Notes: a model not told the origin generated them from the sequence alone. A stretch of DNA of 64,000 nt from Thalassobaculum litoreum DSM 18839 (GCF_900102465.1 NZ_FNBW01000001.1:372557-436556); one strand, 5' to 3'. Counted from the first letter of the stretch, positions 1-9,200 are shown. Program-made: numbers and translations.

Positions 1-43
1 GCCCTCACCGCTCGCGTTGGGCGCGCGCCCTAAATCCTTCCCG

Positions 44-258
44 TCATCCTGACGCACGTCAGGATCACGAGTCCCAGGCCAGCACCGGGTCCCAGCCGAT
101 CTCCGGGTCAAGCCCGGAACTCGCCGGGATGACGGGGAAGTTATTGATTATGTTAAAAATCCGTCATCCCGGAGGCCCCCGGACCTGATCCGGGGGCGGG
201 CCGGGACCCAGATCCGGCGCTGGATTCCTGGTCCTGACTTTCGTCAGGACGACGGTTG
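44..258. repeat. Cluster of palindromic intergenic repeats
   Basis: This intergenic stretch contains at least three inverted repeats. TCCTGAC/GTCAGGA flank a four-base loop near 48-66. A GC-rich arm pair of the GCCCCCGGA/TCCGGGGGC type lies near 174-198. GTCCTGAC/GTCAGGAC lie near 232-252. Phrases of the form CGTCATCC recur. These resemble the REP-like elements common between genes in high-GC Alphaproteobacteria. They follow the stop of the leftward housekeeping run and may help end or stabilise that transcript. No coding gene is seen in 1-272. Confidence 0.55.
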
Positions 259-272
259 GGGTGAGCGGCCGC

Positions 273-1052
273 CTAAACCTGCACCACCAGCCCGTCATAC
301 CCCGGCTCGACCCCCGGCGGGCACTTGGCCAGGGTCCGGGCGTAGTCCAGCCGGCCGTTCATGTGCGTGAGATACGCCTGTTTCGGCGCCACCCGGGCGA
401 TCCAGCCGGTGGCCTGGGCGAGCGAGGCGTGGGCGCCGCTCTCCTCCTCGCGCAGGCAGTCGACGATCCACAGCTCCAGCCCGAACGACGCCAGCCGGTC
501 GAGCTGCGCCTCGCTCAGGGTTGCCACGTCGGTCGAATAGGCCACCTTGCCGTCGAAGATGAAGCCCAGGCTCTCGCCGGACACGCCGTGGTCCTGGCGC
601 ATCACCTCCACGCGCATCCCGGCGATCTCGTACACCCCCTCGTCGATGTCGTGGCGCTGCAGCGGCGGCACGAAATGCGGCGGCGAGGACGGGGCGGCCT
701 CGACCATGTAGCCGAACCGGGCCATCAGGTCCGCCCAGGTCACCGCGTCGGCATAGGTCGGGATCCGCTGCCGCGTGGTCCAGAACAGCGGGCGCAGGTC
801 GTCCATGCCGTGGGTGTGGTCGGCATGCATGTGGGTGAAGAGCAGCGCGTCGATGCTGTCCACCCGCGCGTCCAGCAACTGCTCGCGCAGGTCGGGCGAG
901 GCGTCGACCAGCACCCGGCGACCGTCCTTCTCCACCAGGATCGAGCAGCGGCGGCGGCGGTTGCGCGGCTCGGCCGGGTCGCAGTGGCCCCAGCCGCCGC
1001 TCAGGCTCGGCACGCCGACCGAGGCCCCGCACCCGAGCATGGTGATCTTCAT
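273..1052 (-). CDS. MBL-fold metallo-hydrolase, PhnP-like
   Basis: This is a 259-residue metallo-beta-lactamase-fold hydrolase. The metal-binding HMHADH motif is at residues 74-79, after an N-terminal GCGASVGVP strand-loop, and later histidines (QDHGVSGESLG, LTHMNGR) complete the site. The N-terminal motif matches the PhnP-like cyclic phosphodiesterase branch, but the true substrate is unknown. I chose the ATG at 1052 because the family begins with MKITMLGCG; the open frame upstream runs into tatD. It is the last gene of the housekeeping run, 10 bases after tatD, and this tatD-MBL order is common in Alphaproteobacteria. Confidence 0.85.
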   Translation of the reverse strand: MKITMLGCGASVGVPSLSGGWGHCDPAEPRNRRRRCSILVEKDGRRVLVDASPDLREQLLDARVDSIDALLFTHMHADHTHGMDDLRPLFWTTRQRIPTYADAVTWADLMARFGYMVEAAPSSPPHFVPPLQRHDIDEGVYEIAGMRVEVMRQDHGVSGESLGFIFDGKVAYSTDVATLSEAQLDRLASFGLELWIVDCLREEESGAHASLAQATGWIARVAPKQAYLTHMNGRLDYARTLAKCPPGVEPGYDGLVVQV

Positions 1053-1062
1053 GCCGCAACTC

Positions 1063-1914
1063 TCACGCAGCTGCCTCGAACCCTTCGGGTGCCGGAACCC
1101 GGTTGAACAGCCGCAGGAAGTTCTGCGTGGTGAGCCGCGCGCTCTCCGCCTCGTCCAGCCCTCGGGTCTCGGCCACCACCCGGTGGGTGTGGACCACATA
1201 GGCCGGCTCGTTGCGCTTGCCGCGATGGGGCGGCGGGGCGAGGAACGGCGCGTCGGTCTCCACCAGCAGCCGGTCGGCCGGCAGGTCGGCGACGATGTCG
1301 CGGATGTCCTGGCTCTTCTTGAAGGTCACGATGCCCGACAGCGAGACGTAGAAGCCGATATCCACCGCCCGCATCGCCAGCGCGCGGCCGCCGGAGAAGC
1401 AGTGCAGGACGCCGGTGAACGGCCCCTTGGCGTATTCCTCCTCCAGGATCGCCGCGGTGTCCTCGTCGGCGTCGCGGGTATGGACGATCAGCGGCAGGCC
1501 GGTCTCGCGCGCGGCGGCGATATGGGCGCGGAAGCCCTCTTCCTGGGCGTCGCGCGGGCTGTTGTCGTAGAAATAGTCGAGCCCGCATTCGCCGATCGCC
1601 ACCACCTTGTCGAAGCTGTTCGCCAGGGCGACGATCTCCTCGGCCGGGATGCCCCGCTCCTCCCCCGCCTGGTGCGGGTGGGTGCCGACGGAGCAGTAGA
1701 CCTGCGGGAAGCGCTCGGCGATCGCGCGGATCTTGGCGAAGCGCCGTATACGGGTGCAGATCGTCACCATGCGGGCGATGCCGGCGCGCTGCGCCCGGGC
1801 GACGACCTCGTCCAGTTCGGGGGCGAAGTCGTCGAAATCCAGGTGGCAATGACTATCCACAAGAATGGGGCTGTCGACGAGGATGGGCGGGGTCGTGGTC
1901 TCGGTCTGGGTCAA
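1063..1914 (-). CDS. tatD: TatD family metal-dependent deoxyribonuclease
   Basis: This is a 283-residue TIM-barrel hydrolase of the TatD family, which are metal-dependent 3'-5' DNases. Motifs seen are DSHCHLDF (metal ligands, residues 20-27), IGECGLDY, IVHTRDA, LHCFSG and VETDAPFLAP. I place the start at a TTG that overlaps the metG stop as TTGA (1911-1914), which implies translational coupling; a GTG just before DSHCHLDF is the main alternative. The N-terminus carries PILVDS twice in a row, written with different codons each time. It lies between metG and the MBL hydrolase, as in many relatives. Confidence 0.88.
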   Translation of the reverse strand: MTQTETTTPPILVDSPILVDSHCHLDFDDFAPELDEVVARAQRAGIARMVTICTRIRRFAKIRAIAERFPQVYCSVGTHPHQAGEERGIPAEEIVALANSFDKVVAIGECGLDYFYDNSPRDAQEEGFRAHIAAARETGLPLIVHTRDADEDTAAILEEEYAKGPFTGVLHCFSGGRALAMRAVDIGFYVSLSGIVTFKKSQDIRDIVADLPADRLLVETDAPFLAPPPHRGKRNEPAYVVHTHRVVAETRGLDEAESARLTTQNFLRLFNRVPAPEGFEAAA

Positions 1915-3458
1915 GCGGTCGTCTCCTCCGGCGCCACCCAACGCGGGAAGACGCCTTCCGGTTTCGGCAGCGGCGTGCCCGGCACCAGCCGGTGCTCGGC
2001 ACTCAGCCGGTCGAAGCCGCGCGCATCCTCGGGGATCGCCAACTGGTCCAGCATCCTGGCGCAGGAGGTCGGCATCACCGGCTGCAGCAGCAGGGCGGCG
2101 TGGCGGATCGTCTCCGCCAGGGTGTAGAGCACGGTGGCCATGCGCGCCGGATCGGTCTTGCGCAGCGCCCAGGGCGCCTGCTCGTCCACATAACGGTTGG
2201 CGGCCCCGACCACGTCGAAGATCGCCTCCAGCCCCTTGTTGAAGGCCTGCACGTCGAAGTGTCTGCGCACGGTGTCCAGCAGCGCATCGGCGGACGCCAG
2301 CAAGGCCTCGTCCTCCGGCGCGAAGGTGCCCGGGGTCGGCACGGCGGCGCCGCAGTTCTTCGCCACCATGGACAGCACCCGCTGGGACAGGTTGCCGATG
2401 TCGTTGGCCAGCTCCGACGTCATCCGGTTGGTCATGGAGCGGTGATTGAAGTCGCCGTCATTGCCGAACGGCACGTCGCGCATCAGGAAATAGCGCACCT
2501 GATCCAGGCCGTAGGTCTCCACCAGCGCGATCGGGTCGATCACGTTGCCGACCGACTTGGAGATCTTCTGGCCCTCGTTGGTCCACCAGCCGTGGGCGAA
2601 GACCCGCTTCGGCGGCTCCAGCCCGGCGCCCATCAGGAAGGCCGGCCAGTACACGGCGTGGAAGCGCAGGATGTCCTTGCCGACCATGTGCACGTCGGCC
2701 GGCCAGTACCTGGCGTATTTATCCGAGGTGTCCGGGAAGCCGGCGGCGGTGATGTAGTTGGTCAGCGCGTCGAGCCACACATACATGATGTGGTCCTCGT
2801 CGCCCGGTACCGGAATGCCCCATTTGAAGCTTGTGCGACTGACCGACAGGTCCTTCAGCCCGCCCTTCACGAAGGAGACCACCTCGTTGCGGCGGGCTTC
2901 GGGCAGGATGAAGTCCGGATGCGCCTCGTAGAAGGCCAGCAGCTTGTCCTGCCATTTCGACAGGTCGAAGAAGTAGGACGGCTCTTCCACCCATTCCACC
3001 GGCGCGCCGGTCGGGGCGATCTTCTGGCCGTCGACGGTCTTGACCTCGGTCTCGGTGTAGAACGCCTCGTCGCGCACCGAGTACCAGCCGGCATAGGCGC
3101 CGAGATAGATGTGGCCGTTGTCCTTCAGCCGGCGCCAGATCTCCTGGGTCGCCTTTACGTGACGCGGCTCGGTGGTGCGGATGAAGTCGTCGTTGCTGAA
3201 GCCCATGAACGCCGCCAGATCGCGGAAATTCTGGCTGACCTGGTCGGTGAAGCTCTGCGGGTCGACGCCGGCGGCCTCGGCCGCCTTCTCCACCTTCTGG
3301 CCGTGCTCGTCGGTGCCGGTCAGGAACATCACGTCGAAGCCGTCGAGCCGCTTGAACCGGGCCATCACGTCGCAGGCGAGCGTCGTATAGGCGTGACCGA
3401 TATGCGGCTTGTCGTTCACGTAGTAGATCGGCGTCGTGATGTAGTAGGTCGGGCGCAT
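1911..3458 (-). CDS. metG: Methionyl-tRNA synthetase
   Basis: This 515-residue class I synthetase charges tRNA-Met with methionine in the cytoplasm. The HIGH signature is at residues 19-22 (PHIGHAY) and the KMSKS loop appears as KISKS near residue 298. GTDEHGQK and the anticodon-binding helical domain follow the family. It has no C-terminal EMAP/CsaA-like dimerisation domain, so it is the short form. The ATG at 3458 is preferred over an in-frame TTG two codons upstream because a GGAG sits about eight bases before it. Its stop overlaps the tatD start; holB lies upstream. Confidence 0.96.
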   Translation of the reverse strand: MRPTYYITTPIYYVNDKPHIGHAYTTLACDVMARFKRLDGFDVMFLTGTDEHGQKVEKAAEAAGVDPQSFTDQVSQNFRDLAAFMGFSNDDFIRTTEPRHVKATQEIWRRLKDNGHIYLGAYAGWYSVRDEAFYTETEVKTVDGQKIAPTGAPVEWVEEPSYFFDLSKWQDKLLAFYEAHPDFILPEARRNEVVSFVKGGLKDLSVSRTSFKWGIPVPGDEDHIMYVWLDALTNYITAAGFPDTSDKYARYWPADVHMVGKDILRFHAVYWPAFLMGAGLEPPKRVFAHGWWTNEGQKISKSVGNVIDPIALVETYGLDQVRYFLMRDVPFGNDGDFNHRSMTNRMTSELANDIGNLSQRVLSMVAKNCGAAVPTPGTFAPEDEALLASADALLDTVRRHFDVQAFNKGLEAIFDVVGAANRYVDEQAPWALRKTDPARMATVLYTLAETIRHAALLLQPVMPTSCARMLDQLAIPEDARGFDRLSAEHRLVPGTPLPKPEGVFPRWVAPEETTA

Positions 3459-3549
3459 GGCCAAGTCTCCGCTGGGGCCCCGGAAGGAGGCGGCCCCTGC
3501 CTACCCCGCCAACCCGGGGCGATCAAGGGGCGGTACACGCTAGTTTGGC

Positions 3550-4689
3550 TCAGGCGCGGCGGCGTTCCAGCCCTTCGCCGAAGGCCAGGGTATGGATGGC
3601 GTCGATCAGCACCTGCTTGCGGTCCAAATTCAGCGCGCTCTCCAGCCGGATCAGCCGCTGCACCGCCTCGCGGCGGCGGAACGCGGCCTCCACGCCGATG
3701 CGGGCGACATAGACGCGCCCGGCCTCCAGGTCGCCGGGGATGATCTCGTGCAGGCCCGGGGCGTGGTTGGCCGCCCGGATGGTGCGATCGATCCAGCGCA
3801 GCAGCAGGTCGGTCCCGGTGCGGAACGGGTCCCGCTCCCCCTCCTTCGGCTTGCGCCCGCCCCAGTTGCCCGCCAGGGCGTGCAGGTTCTCGCCGCTGAC
3901 CTCCGGGAGGTCGGCCAGGACCTTGGCGACGTTGCGATAGAGCTCCGCCCCGCCGGCCTCCACGAATTCCAGCGCCCGGCCCGGGCTGCCCTCGGCCAGC
4001 CGCAGGATCAGGTCCAGGTCGGGGCGCGGCAGATGCGGATGGGCGCGGTTGACGAGCGTGGAGACGACCTCGTCGGAGAGCGGCGCCATCATCAGCCGTC
4101 GGCAACGCGACCGGGTCGTCGGCAGCATGGCGTTCAGTGCGTTGGAAACGATGATAATCAATGTCTTGGACGGCGGTTCTTCAAGTATCTTGAGAAGCGC
4201 ATTCTCGGCGTTCGAGTTCATCTTCTCGGCTTCGTCGACGATCGCCACCCGCCAGCCGCCGGAGCTGGTCTTGAAATGCAGGGAGCTTTCGAAGGCGCGC
4301 ACGTCGTCGACCCGGATCACCGCGCTCATCACGCCGCGGTCGTTCGGCTTGCGCCGCAGGATCTTGAGGTCCGGATGGGATTCCGCCGAGACCTGACGGG
4401 CGGCCTGGCTTTCGGGATCGACCGACAGGCTGGTCGGCGGCAGCGGCTCGCCGAACAGGCCGCCGGCCCCCGCCCCGCCGTCCGACAGCACGAACTTGGC
4501 CAGCCGGAAGGCGAGCGTCGCCTTGCCGATGCCCGGCGGGCCGGCGAACAGCCAGGCATGGGGCATCCGGCCGGAGTTCCAGGCCTCCAGCAGCCGGTGC
4601 TCGGCGTCGGCATGGCCGAGCAGTTCCGTGGCCGCCGACGGGGACGGCAGGCCTGCGGCTTCGGCGTCGTCGTTGTCTGCGTCGCTCAT
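3550..4689 (-). CDS. holB: DNA polymerase III subunit delta'
   Basis: This 379-residue AAA+ protein is the delta' subunit of the clamp-loader complex that opens the sliding clamp during replication. The P-loop GPPGIGKAT is at residues 50-58, Walker B is IVDEAEKMN, and the SRC motif appears as TRSRCRR. It closely follows tmk, with 9 bases between the tmk stop and this ATG; a GTG two codons earlier is an alternative start. The tmk-holB-metG-tatD order is a conserved alphaproteobacterial arrangement, which supports the call. Confidence 0.92.
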   Translation of the reverse strand: MSDADNDDAEAAGLPSPSAATELLGHADAEHRLLEAWNSGRMPHAWLFAGPPGIGKATLAFRLAKFVLSDGGAGAGGLFGEPLPPTSLSVDPESQAARQVSAESHPDLKILRRKPNDRGVMSAVIRVDDVRAFESSLHFKTSSGGWRVAIVDEAEKMNSNAENALLKILEEPPSKTLIIIVSNALNAMLPTTRSRCRRLMMAPLSDEVVSTLVNRAHPHLPRPDLDLILRLAEGSPGRALEFVEAGGAELYRNVAKVLADLPEVSGENLHALAGNWGGRKPKEGERDPFRTGTDLLLRWIDRTIRAANHAPGLHEIIPGDLEAGRVYVARIGVEAAFRRREAVQRLIRLESALNLDRKQVLIDAIHTLAFGEGLERRRA

Positions 4690-4698
4690 GGTCACACT

Positions 4699-5409
4699 CT
4701 AGCCGAGGCGGAGGCGGGCCGACACGGCCGACAGGATGTCCCGGGTGACGGCGTCGACCGGCTGAGCCGCGTCGATCAGGACGCAGCGCTCCGGCTCGCG
4801 GGCCGCCAGATCCCGGAACCCCTCGCAGACCCGGATGTGGAAGGCGCTGCCCTTGCGCTCGAACCGCGTCTCCGCCCCTTCCCCTGCCCCACCCGCGGCG
4901 CGCGCGCCCGCCCGGTCGAGGCCGGTCTGCGGATCGATGTCGAGGATCAGGGTCAGGTCGGGCCGGGTGTCCTCCACCGCTGCGTCGATCAGGTTGCGCA
5001 GCGTGGCCATCGGCACGCCGCCGGCGATGCCCTGATAGACCAGGGTGCTGTCGTAGAACCGGTCGCAGACCACCCAGTCGCCGCGCGCCAGGGCCGGCCG
5101 GATGGTGCGCACCACGTGGTCGCGCCGGGCGGCGTTCATCAGCAGGGCCTCGGTGATGGCATCCCACTTGCCGGGCTCGCCGGTGACCAGCAGCCGGCGG
5201 ATCTCCTCCGCCCCGGGGGCACCACCGGGTTCGCGGGTCCGCACCGCGGTGACGCCGCGCGTGCCGAGCCAAGCGCAGAGCGCGGCGATCTGGGTCGACT
5301 TGCCCGCCCCCTCGCCGCCTTCCAGGGTGATGAACCGTCCCGGCCGGGGCTGCCCGTCGACAGGCGTTGGGTCGACAGGCTTCGGGTCGGGAGGCGTGGC
5401 GTCAGTCAC
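4699..5409 (-). CDS. tmk: Thymidylate kinase
   Basis: This 236-residue kinase converts dTMP to dTDP for DNA synthesis. The P-loop GGEGAGKST is at residues 31-39 and the DRF-type motif is CDRFYDST. The start is a GTG overlapping the stop of the carboxypeptidase gene (GTGACTGA), so translation is probably coupled. The roughly 20 residues before the kinase fold are proline-rich (PVDPTPVDG) and look unstructured. A glycine/alanine-rich insertion (AGARAAGGAGEGAE) lies in the lid region. Both are mild expansions on an otherwise standard enzyme. Confidence 0.94.
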   Translation of the reverse strand: MTDATPPDPKPVDPTPVDGQPRPGRFITLEGGEGAGKSTQIAALCAWLGTRGVTAVRTREPGGAPGAEEIRRLLVTGEPGKWDAITEALLMNAARRDHVVRTIRPALARGDWVVCDRFYDSTLVYQGIAGGVPMATLRNLIDAAVEDTRPDLTLILDIDPQTGLDRAGARAAGGAGEGAETRFERKGSAFHIRVCEGFRDLAAREPERCVLIDAAQPVDAVTRDILSAVSARLRLG

Positions 5410-6556
5410 CCGTGCTCGGGCCCCAGATCAGGTGGCCGACCGCCGAGGTGATGCGGCCGAGCGGGCCGAGCTTGCCGACATCCTCGCCCGCCAGCAGCGG
5501 CACGACGCGATCCTCCATGTCCGGGGCGGCGATCCGCATCCGGGCCAGGACCTGGCCCTTCACGATCGGCGCCGGGATCGGACCCTCGTATTCCACGGTG
5601 ACCCGCATTTCCTTGCGGGCGGCGCGCGGCAGGGTGAGGAACAGCTCGTCCTCGGTGACCAGCGGCACCGTGGGCTGGTCGCCCAGCCACACCGCCGCCT
5701 GATCGATCGCCTCGCCGCGTTCGAGCAGCTTGTAGTTGTCGAATTCGCGGAAGCCCCATTCGATCAGGCGTTCGCTCTCGCTGGCGCGCTGGCTGACGCT
5801 GTCCAGGCCGTTCACCACCATCACCAGCCGCCGGTCGCCGCGCTTGGCGCTGGCGGTCAGGCCGTAGCCGGCATTCTCGGTGTGGCCGGTCTTCAGGCCG
5901 TCGGCGCCCATGCCCTTGTAGAGCAGCGGATTGCGGTTGCCCTGCTTGATCTCGTTATAGGTGAAGGTCTCCTCGGCATAGATCTTGTAGTGCTCGGGAA
6001 ACCGCCGGATGGTCTCCGCCGCCAGGATGGCGAGCCCGCGGGCGGTCATGCGGTGCTCCGGATCGGGCCAGCCGGTGGCGTTGCGGAAGGTGGCGTTCTC
6101 GATACCGATCGCCGCCGCCTCCTCGGTCATCAGCTCGGCGAAGGCCTCCTCGGTCCCGGCGATCGCCTCGGCCAGCGCGATGGCGGCGTCGTTGCCCGAC
6201 TGTACGATGATGCCGTGCAGGATGTCGTGCACGCTGACCCGCGAGCCGATCTCCACGAACATCTTGGAGCCGCCCTTGCGCCAGGCCTTCTCGGAGATCG
6301 GGATCTCGTCGTCCATCTTCAGCCGGCCGTCGGCGAGCCGCTCGAAGGCCAGGAAGACGGTCATGATCTTGGTCATCGACGCCGGCGGCATCGGGTCGTC
6401 GGCGTTCTTCTGGTACAGCACCTGGCCGGTATCGTAGTCGAGCAGGATCGCCTCGCGGGCGTTGGTCTCGATCCGGGCGGCCTCGGCGGCCGGCGGGACC
6501 GCAAGCACCAGGAACAGGGCGAGTGTGGCGAGACGGGTGAGGATGCTGACTCTCAT
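5402..6556 (-). CDS. D-alanyl-D-alanine carboxypeptidase (PBP5/6 type)
   Basis: This 384-residue low-molecular-weight penicillin-binding protein trims the terminal D-Ala from peptidoglycan stem peptides in the periplasm. An N-terminal signal peptide (MRVSILTRLATLALF, then AEA-A) is followed by the serine nucleophile in SMTK (60-63), SGN (120-122) and KTG (222-224). The C-terminal beta domain (VTVEYEGPIPAPI) is present. I start it at 6556, where the signal peptide begins, rather than at the long upstream open frame. Its stop overlaps the tmk start. The neighbours rlpA and a lytic transglycosylase form a wall-remodelling group. Confidence 0.93.
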   Translation of the reverse strand: MRVSILTRLATLALFLVLAVPPAAEAARIETNAREAILLDYDTGQVLYQKNADDPMPPASMTKIMTVFLAFERLADGRLKMDDEIPISEKAWRKGGSKMFVEIGSRVSVHDILHGIIVQSGNDAAIALAEAIAGTEEAFAELMTEEAAAIGIENATFRNATGWPDPEHRMTARGLAILAAETIRRFPEHYKIYAEETFTYNEIKQGNRNPLLYKGMGADGLKTGHTENAGYGLTASAKRGDRRLVMVVNGLDSVSQRASESERLIEWGFREFDNYKLLERGEAIDQAAVWLGDQPTVPLVTEDELFLTLPRAARKEMRVTVEYEGPIPAPIVKGQVLARMRIAAPDMEDRVVPLLAGEDVGKLGPLGRITSAVGHLIWGPSTGD

Positions 6557-6692
6557 CTTCGGCGGTCCGCTCCGGTCGGGGTGGCTCTGGAAGGTACGAT
6601 GGAAGGACAGTCTGGCCGCCGAATGGGACGGAAGTGCGGCGGTTCCGGTACGGGACATGGGTCCGGTATGGCGCAGGGTCGCGGCCATGTGG

Positions 6693-7727
6693 TCAGTCGA
6701 GGACGATGCGCGATCCCGGATACCCGGCGACGATCACCCGCTCGAGCAGCCGGTCGGCATTGTCCACGTCGTTTATCGGGCCGATGCGCACCCGGTAGTA
6801 GGTCTTGCCCGACACCTGGGCGGGCTGCACATGGGCGCTCTGGAAGTACGCGCCCAGCCGCCCGGTCAGGCGGTGGGCGTTGTCGGCATCCTCAAAGGAC
6901 CCGGCCTGTATGTAGATCTGAGTCGGCTCCGGCTGGGTGCGGCTGACCAGCGGACGCACTGGCGAGGCTGTGCCGGCGCTCGTGGTGGCTCTGGCCGGAA
7001 CCCGCGACGCAGGAACCGTCGTCGCCGCCGCCGGAGGTGCGATCGAGGTTGCCGCCGGCGCGGCCCGGGCGCTGCGCGCGCCGCTGGGGGCGTTCAGGAC
7101 GGCGACCTGCACCGAGCCGGACGGTGCGGCGCTGGGCGCGGGTGCCGACGGCAGGGTCGGATCCGGGTTCGGTACGTACTGCTCGCCCCGGGCCTCCGCC
7201 CGCTCCTGCAGGCTCTCCGGTTCCATGAGCTCGACCCGGACCTTGGCGGTGCCCTTGCGCACGAAGCCGAGCAGCTGAGCGCTGCGGCGCGACATGTCGA
7301 TGATGCGGCCATGGGCGAAGGGCCCGCGGTCGTTCACCCGCACGACGATGGAGCGGCCGTTGTCCAGGTTGGTGACCCGCACGATGCTGGGCATCGGCAG
7401 GGTGCGGTGGGCGGCGGTCAGGGCGTTCTCGTCGAACACCTCGCCATTGGCGGTCTGCTTGCCGTGGAAGCCGGGACCGTACCAGGACGCGATACCGGTC
7501 TCGGCGTAGTCCCATTCCTCCTTGGGGTAGTACCAGACCCCCTGGATCTCGTAGGCGTTGCCGACCTTGTAGTAGCCCTTGGACCCGGTGTCGTTCTGGC
7601 TCTTGGCGGTCTTGGCCGTGTGCACCAGCAGCTCGGTCTCGGCACAGCCCGACAGCGCCAGGGCCATGCCGAGCAGAACGGCCGAGAACCAGCGACCGAC
7701 AGAAGGGAAATGGTCCGATATCAGCAT
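6693..7727 (-). CDS. rlpA: RlpA-like septal lipoprotein with SPOR domain
   Basis: This 344-residue lipoprotein has a lipobox ending in LSGC (Cys28) and a double-psi beta-barrel RlpA domain (GIASWYGPGFHGKQTANG, then VRVNDRGPF and IDMSRRSA). A low-complexity Ala/Pro/Ser linker follows, then a C-terminal SPOR domain (QIYIQAGSFEDADNAHRL to the end) that binds denuded glycans at the division site. RlpA proteins act in septal wall cleavage; in some species they are lytic transglycosylases. The start at 7727 gives the lipoprotein signal; the longer frame overlaps the upstream gene. It sits between the transglycosylase and the carboxypeptidase. Confidence 0.92.
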   Translation of the reverse strand: MLISDHFPSVGRWFSAVLLGMALALSGCAETELLVHTAKTAKSQNDTGSKGYYKVGNAYEIQGVWYYPKEEWDYAETGIASWYGPGFHGKQTANGEVFDENALTAAHRTLPMPSIVRVTNLDNGRSIVVRVNDRGPFAHGRIIDMSRRSAQLLGFVRKGTAKVRVELMEPESLQERAEARGEQYVPNPDPTLPSAPAPSAAPSGSVQVAVLNAPSGARSARAAPAATSIAPPAAATTVPASRVPARATTSAGTASPVRPLVSRTQPEPTQIYIQAGSFEDADNAHRLTGRLGAYFQSAHVQPAQVSGKTYYRVRIGPINDVDNADRLLERVIVAGYPGSRIVLD

Positions 7728-7768
7728 ATTTTGGTGGTCCCGATGATTTCCACCGCTAGATCGTGAAA

Positions 7769-8815
7769 CTACCGTGCCGCCAGGGCATCGGCAAGCGTAC
7801 CGACCGCGATCGCGAAATAGGTTGAGCGGTTCCACTTCAGGATCGTCTCGAAATTCTCGTAGGCCATGAAGTAGCGCGAAGAGCCGTTGCGTTGGGTGAC
7901 CTCGACGATCCGGCCCTCCACGGCCCGGCCGGGCAGCGCGCCACCGCCGACCTTGCGCACGCCGAGCGCCTCCCATTCCGGCAGGGTCTTGCGGGTCTCC
8001 TTCTCGATCACCGACTTGTCGAAGCCGGCGGGAATCGAAACCTCCCGGCCCCAGGTGATGTCGTCGCGCCAGCCGGACTTCGACAGGTAGGTGGCGATCG
8101 AGCCGAACACGTCGGGCAGGCTGCCCCAGATGTCCTTGTCGCCGTCCTTGTCCTGATCGACGGCAAAGTTATGGAAGCTGGAGGGCATGAACTGGCTCTG
8201 GCCCATGGCCCCGGCCCAGGAGCCCTGCATGTCCTTCGGCGCAATGTGTCCCTGCTCCAGGATCTCCAGGGCGAACATCAGCTCCTTGCGGAAGAACTCG
8301 CTGCGCCGGCCGTCATAGGCCAGGGTCGCCAGCGCGGTGACCACGTCGAAGCCGCCGGTGATGCGGCCGAAATCGGTCTCGATCCCCCACAGGGCGACGA
8401 TGAAGCGCTTCTGCACGCCGTACTGCCGGGAGATCGGGTCCAGCAGATCGGCATGACGCTCCATCAGCCTGCGGCCGTACTCGATCCGGCCCTGGGTCAC
8501 CACCCGCGCCAGGTACTCGTCGGCCTTCAGCTTGAATTCCGGCTGGCTGCGGTCGAACTCGATGATCCGCGGGATCGGCTTGATGCCGGTGAGCGACGCG
8601 TCGAGGATGCGGTCTGACACGCCGCGATCCCGCGCCTCCTGGCGCACCCCGTCGAGCCAGGCGTCGAACGGCTGTTGGTTGGCGCTCGCCGGCGACCACG
8701 AGCCGGCCACGACCGACCCGCCCAATACCAGAACGGCCAGCACCAGAGCGGCCAGCATCGGCCTCACCCCGAGACCGGCACGACGCGCTGCCGAGGGCGC
8801 AGTTCCAAAACTCAT
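7769..8815 (-). CDS. Lytic murein transglycosylase, MltB/SLT_2 family
   Basis: This exported protein of about 348 residues cleaves the MurNAc-GlcNAc bond of peptidoglycan. After a hydrophobic signal (residues 20-38), the SLT_2 domain carries the catalytic glutamate in WGIETDFGR (Glu146) and the GAMGQSQFMPSS motif. No C-terminal peptidoglycan-binding domain is seen, so this is the short form. The ATG at 8815 gives a compact signal peptide; an in-frame GTG at 8902 would add 29 Arg-rich residues and cannot be excluded. It is the first gene of the leftward wall/housekeeping run. Confidence 0.9.
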   Translation of the reverse strand: MSFGTAPSAARRAGLGVRPMLAALVLAVLVLGGSVVAGSWSPASANQQPFDAWLDGVRQEARDRGVSDRILDASLTGIKPIPRIIEFDRSQPEFKLKADEYLARVVTQGRIEYGRRLMERHADLLDPISRQYGVQKRFIVALWGIETDFGRITGGFDVVTALATLAYDGRRSEFFRKELMFALEILEQGHIAPKDMQGSWAGAMGQSQFMPSSFHNFAVDQDKDGDKDIWGSLPDVFGSIATYLSKSGWRDDITWGREVSIPAGFDKSVIEKETRKTLPEWEALGVRKVGGGALPGRAVEGRIVEVTQRNGSSRYFMAYENFETILKWNRSTYFAIAVGTLADALAAR

Positions 8816-9054
8816 CCTCACCGCCAACTCCCTGGCTGATGTCCGAACCCGCGTCCCCACTAGGCGTGTGCCACGCCTGCGCGGCGGCTTCAAGTCCGAC
8901 ACGATGTGACAAAGGGGTAAACGGTGCGTCCGTCGGGCCGCCTGCGAAGTCGTCCGCCGGGGTGCCGGGCCGGTGCCGGGCCGGGGACACGGCGAGAGCC
9001 TTGCGGCGGGCGATCAGCCCAGGTATCGATGCCCCTGCGATGCCGCCGAGGCAC

Positions 9055-9144
9055 GGACGGGTGGCCGAGTGGTTGAAGGCAGCGGTCTTGAAAACCGCCA
9101 GGGGTGCAAGCCTCTCGTGGGTTCGAATCCCACCCCGTCCGCCA
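9055..9144 (+). tRNA. tRNA-Ser (anticodon UGA)
   Basis: This is a 90-base class II tRNA. The acceptor arms GGACGGG and CCCGTCC pair, followed by discriminator G and an encoded CCA. The anticodon stem GCGGT/ACCGC encloses CTTGAAA, giving anticodon TGA (serine, UCA codons). A long variable arm (AGGGGTGCAAGCCTCT) and a T arm with GGTTCGAATCC complete the fold. Its last 14 bases recur at 24899-24912, so it is the integration site of the island to its right. Confidence 0.96.
9131..9144 (+). repeat. attL: left direct repeat of the island
   Basis: The last 14 bases of tRNA-Ser, CACCCCGTCCGCCA, occur again perfectly at 24899-24912. Tyrosine integrases of the P4 type commonly recombine in the T-arm/3' end of tRNA genes and leave such a repeat, restoring the tRNA. 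Flanks beyond the repeat differ, as expected for two hybrid att sites. Confidence 0.85.
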
Positions 9145-9200
9145 TAGATTTTGTGTATCTAATTGAAGAACAACGATAATTTTAGAGATGTAGAAAATTG

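Noticed and set aside
261-1106. Long plus-strand frame opposite the MBL hydrolase
   Set aside because: It is antisense to a gene with clear metal-binding motifs and has the His/Arg/Pro-rich composition of a high-GC shadow frame.
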